DNA from: Chloroflexia bacterium SDU3-3
GTDB taxonomy: Bacteria > Chloroflexota > Chloroflexia > Chloroflexales > Roseiflexaceae
DNA: 64,000 nucleotides
Assembly: GCA_009268125.1 (NCBI GenBank)
Contig: WBOU01000003.1
Span: forward strand, 124,001-188,000
Reading direction: 5' to 3'
Part shown: in pieces, positions 8,934-18,206 of the stretch
Layout of the letters: each line of letters starts with the position of its first letter
Numbering within the stretch: position 1 is the stretch's first letter
The notes under the pieces: model-generated
Databases searched by the model: none
What the model was told of the DNA's origin: nothing
The model's input: the letters and a program-made list of their open reading frames with translations, nothing else
Made by a program: the position numbers and the translations under genes

Positions 8934-9896
8934 ATGCACGAACGGCTTCGCCCAACCCTCGCCCTGCTCGACCAGGGGCTGGCGCTCTACCGCCGCCACT
9001 TCACCAGCTTCCTGCTGGTGGCCGCCGTGTGGTTCGTGCCCACGGCCATCCTGGTGGGCCTAGGCGTGGCGCTGATCACTAGGGTCGAGGTGCTGCCCAT
9101 GTTCGGGCTGATCATCCTCGGCGTGCTGCTGCTGCTGGTGCTGCTGATCTACCTGATGGGAGTGCTCTCGCGGGCAGCCAACCTGGCGCTGGATGACCAG
9201 CCCATCCGTCTGCGCGAGGTGTTCCGCATCCCGCCGCTGCACCTGCTGGGCATGGCGATCTTCAGCATGATCTACACGATCCTGTCGCAGATCGCCATGA
9301 GCATCTTCAGCACGCTGCTGGCCTGCCCGCTGTACATGATCTTCCTGCTGGTGGCGGCGGTCTTCGGCAGCTCCTTCAACTCATCCTCGGGCCTGGGCGC
9401 GACCGGCGGGATGGTGTTCGGCGTGCTTATGGTCGTGCTGGTGGCGGCGCTGTACATGGTCGGCATCTTCATGAGCGGGGCTTCGCTAGGCGGCATGATC
9501 TACGGCCTGCAGGCCTGGGCCTACGGCTACCGCTCGCTGGGCATGGCCATCCAGAACGGCATCAACATGATCGCCTATCGCTTCATCAAGAATGTGGGGA
9601 TCTGGGGCTGCGCGGCGATCGTGATGCTGGGCGCGGGCACGGCGATAACCACCCTGCTCACGATCGTGCTGCCCATCCCCGTGGCGATGCTGCTGGGCGA
9701 GGATAGCATCCTCACCAACTCGCTGGTCGCCGCCACCTGGCTGATGGGCTCGCTGCTGGTGCTGCCGCCCATGCCGATCTGGATGGCGCTGCTCTACCGC
9801 AGCAACCTTACCCTGCGCGAGGGCGCAGATCTTCAGGGCCGAGTCGATACGTGGTGGCGGCAGATCCAGACCACCGCCCAGCCACTGGAAGGATAA
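8934..9896 (+). CDS. Polytopic membrane protein related to the 5818 gene product
   Basis: 320 residues with about six hydrophobic spans. The opening ([20 protein letters not shown]) and closing ([17 protein letters not shown]) segments mirror those of the 5818 product, so the two look like diverged paralogs bracketing DUF4129 and DUF4350. The ATG is preceded by a GAGGAA ribosome site. It ends two bases before the MoxR gene. Function is unknown. A membrane scaffold for the MoxR/DUF58 system is an inference. Confidence 0.8.
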   Translation: MHERLRPTLALLDQGLALYRRHFTSFLLVAAVWFVPTAILVGLGVALITRVEVLPMFGLIILGVLLLLVLLIYLMGVLSRAANLALDDQPIRLREVFRIPPLHLLGMAIFSMIYTILSQIAMSIFSTLLACPLYMIFLLVAAVFGSSFNSSSGLGATGGMVFGVLMVVLVAALYMVGIFMSGASLGGMIYGLQAWAYGYRSLGMAIQNGINMIAYRFIKNVGIWGCAAIVMLGAGTAITTLLTIVLPIPVAMLLGEDSILTNSLVAATWLMGSLLVLPPMPIWMALLYRSNLTLREGADLQGRVDTWWRQIQTTAQPLEG

Positions 9897-9898
9897 CC

Positions 9899-10846
<948 letters not shown>

Positions 10847-10874
10847 GCGCGCCCGCCGCGCGGGGGGCGCGCCC

Positions 10875-12185
10875 ATGATCCCCACGCTGCGCCTGCTGCT
10901 GCTGCTGCTGATCGGCTCGGTGCTGGTGGCCGGGTCGGCCATGGTGCCCGCCCTGGTCTGGCTGGCCATCCTCTACGTGCTGCTGATCGCGGCCTTTGTG
11001 GTGGTGGATTATGTCGTGTCGACCAAGCCGCAGGATCTGGAGATCGAGCGGATCAACGACACCAAGCTGTCGATCGGGGCCGAGAATGGCATCACGCTGC
11101 TGGTCTCCAGCCGCGCCCAGCGCAGCGTCCGCTTCCAGCTGCGCGACGAGTACCCGCACCAGTTCGCCAGCGACGCGCTGATCCTGCGCGGCGAGGTGCG
11201 CCCGTTCGAGGTCTGCGAGCTGCGCTACCGGCTCACCCCCGACCAGCGCGGCGACTATAGCTTCGGCGACACCAACATCCGCTACCCCAGCCTGCTGGGC
11301 ACCTTCGTGCGGCAGCACCGCTACGCCACCGCCGCGCCTGTGAAGGTCTACCCCAACGTGCTGGATGTGCGCACCTACGACCTGCTGGCCCGCAAGGGCA
11401 TGCTGTTCGAGCTGGGGCTGCGCAACGCGCGGGTCTACGGCAGCGGCACCGAGTTCGAGCGCCTGCGCGAGTACACCAGCGACGACGAGTTCCGCCGCAT
11501 CAACTGGCGGGCCACGGCGCGGCGCGGCAAGCCCATCGCCGCCGAGTACGAGACCGAGCGCAGCCAGTATGTGATGAGCGTGATCGACTCGGGGCGGCTC
11601 ATGCGCTCGCCCATCGGCGACCTGGCCAAGCTGGACTACGCGATCAACGCGGCGCTGCTGCTCTCCTACGTGGCCGGGCTGAAGGGCGACCACACCGGCC
11701 TGCTGACCTTCGCCGACGACGTGCGCGACTACCTCGCGCCCAAGCGCGGCAAGGCCCAGTTCCAGCGCATGCTGGAGACGCTCTACAACGTGCAGTTCGA
11801 GCCGGTGGAGGCCGACTACGCCCAGGCGCTGGCCTACCTGTCGCTGAAGCAGAAGCGCCGCTCGCTGATCATCCTGTTCACCGACATTGTGACGCTGGAC
11901 GCGGCCAAGCCGCTGATCACGCACATGGCGCGGCTGGCCCAGCGCCACCTGCCGCTGTGCGTGGTGCTCTCCGACCCGCACATCAGCGCCATGGCCGGGC
12001 AGCCCGCCGATAGCTCGACCCAGATCTACCAGCGCGCCGTGGCCGAGCTGCTGCTGGACGAGCGCCAGGTGGTGCTGGACACGCTGAATAGCCACGGGGT
12101 GCTAACCCTGGACGTGCCCGCCGACAAGCTGAGCATCGCGCTGATCAACAAGTACCTAGAGCTGAAGGGGCGCGGGGCGATCTAG
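10875..12185 (+). CDS. DUF58-domain protein
   Basis: 436 residues. Two N-terminal hydrophobic spans (about 5-50) are followed by a beta-rich outer region, then the DUF58 signature [24 protein letters not shown] near 190-215 and a vWA-like C-terminal domain including VIDSGRLM and [11 protein letters not shown]. It is the last gene of the operon and the usual partner of MoxR. Its final 51 codons plus about 300 bases of downstream DNA (12030-12492) recur, completely or partly, at 14374, 16397 and 18207 next to RHS fragments. This gene itself appears complete. Confidence 0.93.
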   Translation: MIPTLRLLLLLLIGSVLVAGSAMVPALVWLAILYVLLIAAFVVVDYVVSTKPQDLEIERINDTKLSIGAENGITLLVSSRAQRSVRFQLRDEYPHQFASDALILRGEVRPFEVCELRYRLTPDQRGDYSFGDTNIRYPSLLGTFVRQHRYATAAPVKVYPNVLDVRTYDLLARKGMLFELGLRNARVYGSGTEFERLREYTSDDEFRRINWRATARRGKPIAAEYETERSQYVMSVIDSGRLMRSPIGDLAKLDYAINAALLLSYVAGLKGDHTGLLTFADDVRDYLAPKRGKAQFQRMLETLYNVQFEPVEADYAQALAYLSLKQKRRSLIILFTDIVTLDAAKPLITHMARLAQRHLPLCVVLSDPHISAMAGQPADSSTQIYQRAVAELLLDERQVVLDTLNSHGVLTLDVPADKLSIALINKYLELKGRGAI

Positions 12186-12492
12186 CGGGGGGGAGAAGGC
12201 GGGCGCGGCGGGCGGGCGCGTGGCCCGCCCGCCTTGGTGTGGGAAGGTGTGGCGAGGGCGTTGTGGCTGCTGGAGCAGCTATGAGCGACTCAGCCGTCGC
12301 AAGCTACGCTCCAACCACAGCGGCTGGGGTAACCGCCAAACCGCCCACAAGCAGCGCCGCATGCCCATAATTGGCCCGCCCATGGTGCCACGCGTGGTCG
12401 ACGACCAAGGCTCTTTTCCTGGCTTCTGCCTTCCCTATGACGCAAGCATGGTCGAATTATGGTAAAGCTATGAGGGGATGTCATGCAATAAG
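12030..12492 (+). repeat. DUF58 tail repeat, original copy (gene end plus flank)
   Basis: This stretch comprises the last 51 codons of DUF58, its hairpin and about 300 bases of non-coding flank ending in atgtcatgcaataag. It is repeated nearly in full at 14374-14833 and in part at 16397-16640 and 18207-18358. The flank itself shows no convincing gene. Confidence 0.85.
12207..12233 (+). terminator. Hairpin terminator after DUF58
   Basis: Perfect 11-bp inverted repeat (12207-12217 with 12223-12233), five-base loop, followed by ttggtgt. There is no long T run. The hairpin is carried along in the tail copies at about 14550-14575 and 16572-16600. Confidence 0.6.
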
Positions 12493-12684
12493 GTCATAAA
12501 TGGTTTTCCATTTGCCGTACCGCTCAGGAATATCAGGCCAGGGGGCACCGGTATGGAGCCTCCAGAAAATACCGTTAATGATCGGGCGATGCTCGTTCCA
12601 TGGATGGCCTGCCTTTTCGCCGTTGCGGGGCAATTCTGGCTCGATCAGGGCATACTGTTCATCAGTCAACTCGTACCGTCCCAT
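12481..12684 (-). pseudogene. Truncated IS5-type transposase, N-terminal piece only
   Basis: 67 residues beginning MGRYELTDEQYALIEP and including NGIFWRLHTGAPWPDIPERYG, the DUF4096-type head of IS5-superfamily transposases, which are normally several times longer. The frame ends where IS sequence meets the end of the DUF58 flank repeat (about 12493), so the catalytic DDE part is gone. An intact promoter (ctgaca, TATAAT on the minus strand near 12717-12747) and a GGAGGAA ribosome site precede it. The outer IS end probably lies near 12740-12755. It marks a rearrangement at the left border of the RHS array. Confidence 0.8.
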
Positions 12685-12786
12685 GATTCCTCCATCTCGA
12701 TTATGGTCAACCTATAATTATACCATATCCGAGACCGGATTGTCAGAAACAGCCTAATGACATGTCTTGTCTTATTTAAAGGAAAC

Positions 12787-13278
12787 TTATGATGGATTCC
12801 ATGTGTATATGATGTTATTGCATTGAATTTCCCATTGACTTCCTTCTGAAAATCGAATTTTATGAACAACATTTCCATTATCTCCGAGAAAAATCTCATC
12901 TATTAACCAGTCACCATGACCTAATTCATTGAAATCACCTTCTTTCGATTCTTTGATAAATCCTAATGTATAAAATTTAACGTCTTTATAATGAAGATTT
13001 ATATATCCATCATGATATGCGCCTAGTAACCTTATATTAATGTCAACATACCGACATTGTGATTCATTTCTATAATGTTCAGATATATTCATGTTTTCAA
13101 GCCACGCATCATTAGGGCATTTTGGGTCTCGGCCATCATAGTGCCATGATGCAATGGCAAACTCAAAAGTTTCTTGCGGTAGATTTTCCTGAATAGAATT
13201 GATGTACTGGATGTAATTATTAAACTTACTTTTAATCATATCTATATCTTTTGTTTCAGGGATATCTAGTATAAACAT
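12787..13278 (-). CDS. Candidate immunity protein 1 (partner of RHS tip 1)
   Basis: 163 acidic residues with no recognised family, AT-rich coding (many AAA, ATT, TAT codons) unlike the chromosome. The start is the ATG at 13278, preceded by the ribosome site GGAGGT (13286-13291). An upstream in-frame ATG at 13293 overlaps that site and is rejected. No signal peptide or membrane helix is seen. It follows RHS tip 1 on the same strand after a 22-bp-stem hairpin, the position where immunity genes of polymorphic toxins lie. The immunity role is inferred from position, size and composition only. Confidence 0.6.
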   Translation of the reverse strand: MFILDIPETKDIDMIKSKFNNYIQYINSIQENLPQETFEFAIASWHYDGRDPKCPNDAWLENMNISEHYRNESQCRYVDINIRLLGAYHDGYINLHYKDVKFYTLGFIKESKEGDFNELGHGDWLIDEIFLGDNGNVVHKIRFSEGSQWEIQCNNIIYTWNPS

Positions 13279-13356
13279 ATATTTAACCTCCATTGATAAA
13301 TTGCTTAAATTAGAGCATATGCCGATAGTACATGTTTAATGTACTATAAATTACGT

Positions 13357-13417
13357 TAATACTAGATGATTATCATATAATATTTTATAGATATCATATG
13401 ATAATCATCTAGTATTA
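13357..13417. repeat. Long perfect hairpin between RHS tip 1 and its candidate immunity gene
   Basis: Arms 13357-13378 and 13396-13417 are perfect 22-base reverse complements with a 17-base loop. It begins ten bases after the toxin stop. It is AT-rich and lacks a clear T run in either direction. It could be a transcription attenuator or a processing site. Confidence 0.8.
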
Positions 13418-13426
13418 AATAGATTA

Positions 13427-14347
13427 TCAGGCTACCCCAGTGTTATACCAAGGATTAGGAAATGGCCCTAAAGGTGTATCTATATACTGAGGGTTTCCCA
13501 TATCTCTGACATCTTTTTCCAACTGAGCATCAAAACTTATTCCATTTTTTGATGCCCGGTTGAATCTATCAATATCATCTATAACCCCTGGAATTAAGGA
13601 TAGTACTAACCCAGTTACCCCCATTATAGTACGCCCCTCAAGTAAGTAGCTTCCATTCTTAATAGATGGAGCAACGCCTTTTTCTGGGATAAGTCCTCTT
13701 CTGCGAAGCTGAGATACATTAACACCATTGATGTTATTTATCACCTCTTCGGGCATGCCTGATGGGATTTCACCTGGTTTATTATGCTTATTTATCCATC
13801 CATCCCGACCAGCAACGATACCTACTTCCTGCCCTCTTGGATTAAAGACATGGATTTCAAAGCCGTCTCCGTTATTAAACGCGTCAATACGATAAGACCA
13901 TCCCTTACCTACAGGATCTCCCTTAGGACCTCGAGGCTCATGTCCTGTTGGGTCTCTATATATTATAGGATTATTTTGTACATAGCTATAGCGGTTGAGG
14001 CTCTGCGGGTTGGCTGGTCCACCCCAATACAACTTATCGGCATGAGACTCCTCTGAATTGAGGCTACTCAGCAGGCCCGGCTCCGCAAAGCTCACGGTCA
14101 GCGGCTTCAGCGCCACGCCATCCATGCCGCCGGAGGCGTTCCCCGGCACCACGGTATCCGCGCTGAGAAAGTGGCCGCTCACCGGGTCGTAGTAGCGGGC
14201 ATTATAGTACAGCAGGCCGGTGGTGTCACGCCGCTGGCCGGTGTAGTCCAGCGTGGTCTCGGGCACGTCGCCCGCGCGCACATTGCCCCACGGGTCGAAC
14301 TCCTGCTTGTGCAGCAGCGCGCCGTTCGCGTCGGTCGTCACGCTCAC
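13427..14347 (-). CDS. RHS C-terminal fragment with toxin tip 1 (headless)
   Basis: About 306 readable residues. The first 70 are the end of an RHS core (QEFDPWGNVRAGD, YTGQRRDTTGLLYYNARYYD, DPVSGHFLSADT), followed by a NRYSYVQNNPIIYRDPTGHE boundary motif that normally precedes the variable tip. The roughly 180-residue tip is AT-rich and not recognised. It contains a beta-rich part (EIHVFNPRGQEVGIV, AGRDGWINKHNKPGE) and a hydrophobic helix (MGVTGLVLSLIPGVI). The codon at 14347 is an internal Val of the core, not a true start, and RHS homology continues to about 14373 with a frame disruption. It is therefore a displaced tip that needs recombination with a full RHS gene, or read-through, to be expressed. 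Confidence 0.8.
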   Translation of the reverse strand: MSVTTDANGALLHKQEFDPWGNVRAGDVPETTLDYTGQRRDTTGLLYYNARYYDPVSGHFLSADTVVPGNASGGMDGVALKPLTVSFAEPGLLSSLNSEESHADKLYWGGPANPQSLNRYSYVQNNPIIYRDPTGHEPRGPKGDPVGKGWSYRIDAFNNGDGFEIHVFNPRGQEVGIVAGRDGWINKHNKPGEIPSGMPEEVINNINGVNVSQLRRRGLIPEKGVAPSIKNGSYLLEGRTIMGVTGLVLSLIPGVIDDIDRFNRASKNGISFDAQLEKDVRDMGNPQYIDTPLGPFPNPWYNTGVA

Positions 14348-14373
14348 CGAGCCGAGGGCGGCGCTGTCCGCAG

Positions 14374-14833
14374 CAGCGCGCCGTGGCCGAGCTGCTGCGG
14401 GACGAGCGCCAGGTGGTGCTAGACACGCTCAATAGCCACGGGGTGCTAACCCTGGACGTGCCCGCCGACAAGCTGAGCATCGCGCGGATCAACAAGTACC
14501 TGGGGCTGAAGGGGCGCGGGGCGATCTAGCGGGGGCGCGGGGACGGGCGAGGCGGGCGGGCAAGTGGCCCGCCCGCTTTGGGGTGTGGGGCGGTGGGGTC
14601 TTGTGGCTACTGGGGTGCAGCTATGAGCGGCAGAGCCGTTGCAAACTGCTCCCCAAACGTAGCAGATGAGGTAGCCGATAAACCGCACGCAAGTAACAAC
14701 GCATGCCTGTAATTGGCCCGCCCATGCACCGCGCGTGCTCGACTACCAACGTTCCTTTCCTAGCTTCCAGTTGCCCTGTGACGCAAGTATGGTCGAGCTA
14801 TGGTAAAGCATGGGAAGGATGTCATGCAATAAG
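14374..14833 (+). repeat. DUF58 tail repeat, copy 1
   Basis: Copy of 12030-12492: 51 in-frame codons of the DUF58 end (stop at 14527-14529), the hairpin, and about 300 bases of flank ending at the same atgtcatgcaataag boundary. It differs from the original by substitutions such as Leu to Arg (cgggacgag, gcgcggatc). Its left end joins the RHS fragment head to head at a shared cagcgcgccg. Confidence 0.85.
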
Positions 14834-14858
14834 ATATAATATGCGTTTCGTCCAGACA

Positions 14859-15305
14859 TTAATGTGTTGGTGGGAAACGTCGAGAGATTAGTATCTGCAA
14901 AAGAGTCATTGGTATTAAAGTGAACAAACACGGTATAAACATGTATATAACAACATAAGGAAAACCTATTATATACATATAAATAAATTTTATATTTTCT
15001 CTTAAAAATATAATATACATTAATTGATAGGCTATAAACTCTAAACATGTTCCATTAATTAACAACAATAAATTACTGAGTATGCTGCGTTTAATATTAA
15101 ATTCATGATAATACAAACTCGATCCACCATTATATATTCTACTTAATATGATATTACTCATAAAAAGTGATGTCGGTACACTAACAATAATAGATATTAG
15201 CTTTATAAACAGTTCTATAGATTGATTGGATAGAACTGTACTCAAAAATATTGCAGTTAAAAGTGAGACGGTGTAAATCACTATGTTTATTGAGTTAAAC
15301 TTCAT
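14859..15305 (-). CDS. Candidate membrane immunity protein 2 (partner of RHS tip 2)
   Basis: 148 very hydrophobic residues with four or five predicted membrane helices (for example VIYTVSLLTAIFLSTVL, LISIIVSVPTSLFMSNIIL, FPYVVIYMFIPCLFTLI), strongly AT-rich. The start is the ATG at 15305 with the ribosome site GGAGA just upstream. An in-frame ATG at 15317 overlaps that site. It follows RHS tip 2 after a 24-bp-stem hairpin. A membrane immunity protein usually pairs with a toxin acting on or near the inner membrane. That pairing is inference. No family is recognised. Confidence 0.6.
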   Translation of the reverse strand: MKFNSINIVIYTVSLLTAIFLSTVLSNQSIELFIKLISIIVSVPTSLFMSNIILSRIYNGGSSLYYHEFNIKRSILSNLLLLINGTCLEFIAYQLMYIIFLRENIKFIYMYIIGFPYVVIYMFIPCLFTLIPMTLLQILISRRFPPTH

Positions 15306-15331
15306 TATCTTCTCCATAATATATTACTTTT

Positions 15332-15386
15332 ATACACTTTTATGAGTCTCAAGGCAGTAAGTGCCCTGAGACTCATAAAAGTGTAT
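15332..15386. repeat. Long hairpin between RHS tip 2 and its candidate immunity gene
   Basis: Arms 15332-15355 and 15363-15386 are 24-base reverse complements with one mismatch and a seven-base loop. The hairpin touches the toxin stop codon at 15387. Its sequence is unrelated to the hairpins of cassettes 1 and 3. Confidence 0.8.
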
Positions 15387-16370
15387 TTATTTCGATAGAG
15401 CATTCAACATTTGCTTGGATGGAGCAATGCGATATGATGGTGTTCTTGCCGTTGATGTAGTAATTTTAGCTGCAAGTGGGCCAACAGCTTTTCCTTCAGC
15501 GGATATATTCGCATATCGTCCACCTGAAAGTCTTACTGCATTGCTTAGAAAATTAGTCCAAACCCCTGTTTGTGCAGCTCTGCCTGGACCAGATACAAAG
15601 GACCAGTCATATATATTATGTGCAGCACCGTTAGCTGCACGGGCTTCAGAGTCAATTCTCACAACTAGGTTACCAGCACTATTCGTATTAACGCTGAAGC
15701 GAATGGCACCAGCTTCAACATGTCCCTTAGCAGTGTATAGTGTGAAGGAGTTATTAGATATATCTCCAACATATACTCCAACTGGTAAGCCCATACCTGT
15801 AATATCTATACGGTCACCTCGATTCAATGCAGTCCCGTTTGTTTTGAATACAGATGTATCCCCATTTGCAAATGCACCGAAGTGATTCCTCATAAGATCA
15901 AAATACTCGTTTTGCGAATATTTCGATCCTGCAATTTCCACCTCGTACGAACGATAATAAACATCGCCAACACCATCGTCTATTGACAAAATATCATCTG
16001 TCCAACTCTCCACTGAGCCACCGCCGCCACCGCCATTACCATACGATGGATGACAATAATCATCACCTTTGCCAGTTTCTGTACAGTGACCATCTGGATC
16101 TGTATTATGTACAGGATTATTTAGGGCATACGAGTAACGATTAAACTGCTGTGGGTTTGTCGGATCTGGCACCACGGTATCCGCGCTGATAAAGTGGCCG
16201 CTCACCGGGTCGTAGTAGCGGGCATTATAGTACAGCAGGCCGGTGCTGTCACGCCGCTGGCCGGTGTAGTCCAGCGTGGTCTCGGGCACGGCGCCCGCGC
16301 GCACGTTGCCCCACGGGTCGAACTCCTGCCCGCTGGCCTTCAGGCCCTGCTCGTTGGTCGTCACGCTCAC
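15387..16370 (-). CDS. RHS C-terminal fragment with toxin tip 2 (headless)
   Basis: About 327 readable residues. The RHS core end (EFDPWGNVRAGAVPETTLDY, YNARYYDPVSGHFISADT, NRYSYALNNPVHNTDPDGH) leads into a Gly-rich spacer and an AT-rich tip of about 200 residues. The tip includes GDRIDITGMGLPVGVYVGD, NSFTLYTAKGHVEAGAIRF and a long amphipathic stretch near VWTNFLSNAVRLSGG. The tip family is not identified with certainty. The membrane nature of the neighbouring candidate immunity protein suggests a membrane-active toxin. The 5' end is truncated and carries the same deletion scar as fragment 1. The codon at 16370 is internal. Confidence 0.8.
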   Translation of the reverse strand: MSVTTNEQGLKASGQEFDPWGNVRAGAVPETTLDYTGQRRDSTGLLYYNARYYDPVSGHFISADTVVPDPTNPQQFNRYSYALNNPVHNTDPDGHCTETGKGDDYCHPSYGNGGGGGGSVESWTDDILSIDDGVGDVYYRSYEVEIAGSKYSQNEYFDLMRNHFGAFANGDTSVFKTNGTALNRGDRIDITGMGLPVGVYVGDISNNSFTLYTAKGHVEAGAIRFSVNTNSAGNLVVRIDSEARAANGAAHNIYDWSFVSGPGRAAQTGVWTNFLSNAVRLSGGRYANISAEGKAVGPLAAKITTSTARTPSYRIAPSKQMLNALSK

Positions 16371-16396
16371 CGAGCCGAGGGCGGCGCTGTCCGCAG

Positions 16397-16640
16397 CAGC
16401 GCGCGGTGGCCGAGCGGCTGCGGGACGAGCGCCAGGTGGTGCTGGACACGCTCAATAGCCACGGGGTGCTAACCCTGGACGTGCCCGCCGACAAGCTGAG
16501 CATCGCGCGGATCAACAAGTACCTGGGGCTGAAGGGGCGCGGGGCGATCTAGCGGAGGGGAGAAGGCGGGCGCGGCGGGCGGGCCACTCGCCCGCCCGCC
16601 GCGTGTGGGGCGGGGGCGTTAGAGCTGCTGGGGGGCAGCC
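16397..16640 (+). repeat. DUF58 tail repeat, copy 2 (short flank)
   Basis: Complete 51-codon DUF58 tail (stop 16550-16552) with the hairpin, but the similarity to the other flanks fades around 16635-16640. The substitutions match copy 1 (gcgcggatc, ctggggctg) rather than the original gene. It is joined head to head to RHS fragment 2. Confidence 0.8.
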
Positions 16641-16705
16641 ACAACGCCCAAAAATTCAGCTCAACGTGAATAAAACAGGTTTACCTACGCTATACAAAAA
16701 TCTTG

Positions 16706-17182
16706 CTACGGCTGCTTACTACGGCTAATTTTAGGAGCAAATAGCGTTTCTATTCCTGTCGATGTACCCCTTAAAACAGCCATTTTCTCACGTTTCAAGA
16801 GTCCTGTATTATGAGGTGGCAACCAGTAGTCATCTCCTCTCTCCAAGTGGAATCTCAAGATAATGCTGTCATCTCCACCTAAATAAAATATCACATTATC
16901 ATCTATCATAGTGTGGATTCTCTCATTCCAAACAAAAATGATACCTTTCCCAATATCCATGAGCACCTTCCTACTAAGATCTCGAGAGATCATATAATCT
17001 AAATGAAAATGATTTTCACTAGCTTCATATCCGACAGGATCGCTTATCATCTTCTCTGCAAAAAACTTCATATTGAGGTTATTTGTTACAACAACAACAC
17101 CGCCTATTTGCTTAAACTTCATAGAAAACAGCATAGATAGCGATTCCATACTATTCCTAAGCAACTCAGCAGGGTCTTGCAT
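16706..17182 (-). CDS. Candidate immunity protein 3 (partner of RHS tip 3)
   Basis: 158 residues, soluble, AT-rich, no recognised family. The ATG at 17182 has a GAGGAG ribosome site six bases upstream. The chain mixes helical and beta segments (IGGVVVVTNNLNMKF, GIIFVWNERIHTMIDD, DDSIILRFHLERGDDYWLPP). It follows RHS tip 3 after an 18-bp-stem hairpin, so a role in neutralising that tip is inferred from position. Confidence 0.6.
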   Translation of the reverse strand: MQDPAELLRNSMESLSMLFSMKFKQIGGVVVVTNNLNMKFFAEKMISDPVGYEASENHFHLDYMISRDLSRKVLMDIGKGIIFVWNERIHTMIDDNVIFYLGGDDSIILRFHLERGDDYWLPPHNTGLLKREKMAVLRGTSTGIETLFAPKISRSKQP

Positions 17183-17196
17183 TATAGGCTCCTCGC

Positions 17197-17242
17197 ATTC
17201 AAGCTAATCATATAAATTTGAGGCTATATGATTAGCTTGAAT
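17197..17242. repeat. Long perfect hairpin between RHS tip 3 and its candidate immunity gene
   Basis: Arms 17197-17214 and 17225-17242 are perfect 18-base reverse complements with a ten-base loop. It lies upstream of the immunity start by 15 bases, so it falls in the leader of that gene. It is unrelated in sequence to the other two hairpins. Confidence 0.8.
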
Positions 17243-17306
17243 ATATGACGATTAATACCTCTATATCCTATATTAACTGCCTATTCAGACTATATTAAGG
17301 CTTCTA

Positions 17307-18152
17307 CTATTTGATGCCTAAATAGTCCTCTACTCCTCTCTTTATAGCCTTAGCAATTTTCTCAATCTTTAGCAGATCTTGCACACTCTTAGGGGCATCC
17401 TTACCATCTTTACCAACGAACTTACCAGTTTCTGGATTGTAGCGATACTTATCCTCCGGTTTATTAGATCCAGCATGTATGTGCACTTCACCTTGCCTAC
17501 CGGCAGGGTTTTCAACATCAACACGTACACCTTTGTCATCCTGATATAAAGTCTTACTCCCAGGGAGCTTTTGACCAACATCAGGCACTGCTGTCTCGGC
17601 AGGCTTATCTGCAGGTTTATCTGCTAATTTCCCCTTATTTGATGCATTCTGTCTCTGCTTAGCCTCATTATAAGACTTTAATGTATCTGCTGCCACATAC
17701 GCAACCCCAGCAGCAACAATAACCACTCCTGTAACAATGAGTGCCGGGACTATCCATGCAGGAGCAGATACAACCAGTAATGGTAGCATGAGCAGTTGAG
17801 CAAAATGCCCGCTCGGATCATTCCAGCGCACTGGGTTGTTGTTCACATACGAGTAGCGATTCAGCTCCTGCGGGTTGGCTGGGCCATTGCCGCCCTTGCC
17901 CCACAGGCCCCGCGCGGTGCTGTCGTTGGGGGCCATGGTCAGCGCGCCCGCGCCGGGGACAATCGTGTCCGCGCTGAGAAAGTGGCCGCTCACCGGGTCG
18001 TCGTAGCGGGCATTATAGTACCGCAGGCCGGTGGTGTCACGCCGCTGGCCGGTATAGTCCAGCGTGGTCTCGGGCACGTCGCCCGCGCGCACGCTGCCCC
18101 ACGGGTCGAACTCCTGCTTGTGCAGCAGCGCGCCGTTCGCGTCGGTGGCCAC
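17307..18152 (-). CDS. RHS C-terminal fragment with toxin tip 3 (headless)
   Basis: 281 readable residues; RHS homology extends back to about 18206 (GALLRATSLTYLHNDYLGS), without the deletion seen in fragments 1 and 2. After the core (QEFDPWGSVRAGD, DPVSGHFLSADT, NRYSYVNNNPVRWNDPSGHF) come two hydrophobic helices (LLMLPLLVVSAPAWIVPALI, VTGVVIVAAGVAYVAA), a Lys/Ala-rich linker, and an 80-residue tip. The tip includes VRVDVENPAGRQGEVHIHAG, KYRYNPETGKFVGKDG and a helical end, a pattern I recall from RHS/WapA tips, though no activity can be assigned. A start codon is lacking. The helices could serve pretoxin or translocation functions. Confidence 0.8.
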   Translation of the reverse strand: MATDANGALLHKQEFDPWGSVRAGDVPETTLDYTGQRRDTTGLRYYNARYDDPVSGHFLSADTIVPGAGALTMAPNDSTARGLWGKGGNGPANPQELNRYSYVNNNPVRWNDPSGHFAQLLMLPLLVVSAPAWIVPALIVTGVVIVAAGVAYVAADTLKSYNEAKQRQNASNKGKLADKPADKPAETAVPDVGQKLPGSKTLYQDDKGVRVDVENPAGRQGEVHIHAGSNKPEDKYRYNPETGKFVGKDGKDAPKSVQDLLKIEKIAKAIKRGVEDYLGIK

Positions 18153-18206
18153 GCTTACCGAGCCGAGGTAGTCGTTGTGCAGGTAGGTCAGGCTGGTGGC
18201 CCGCAG

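Noticed and set aside
6975-8999. 674-codon minus-strand open frame
   Set aside because: It is antisense to DUF4129 and DUF4350, has a composition rich in Gly/Gln/His/Val typical of GC-rich shadow frames, and has no recognisable domain.
14374-14529. DUF58 tail copies as functional small genes
   Set aside because: The copies keep an open frame but have no start codon context or promoter. They are gene-end fragments.
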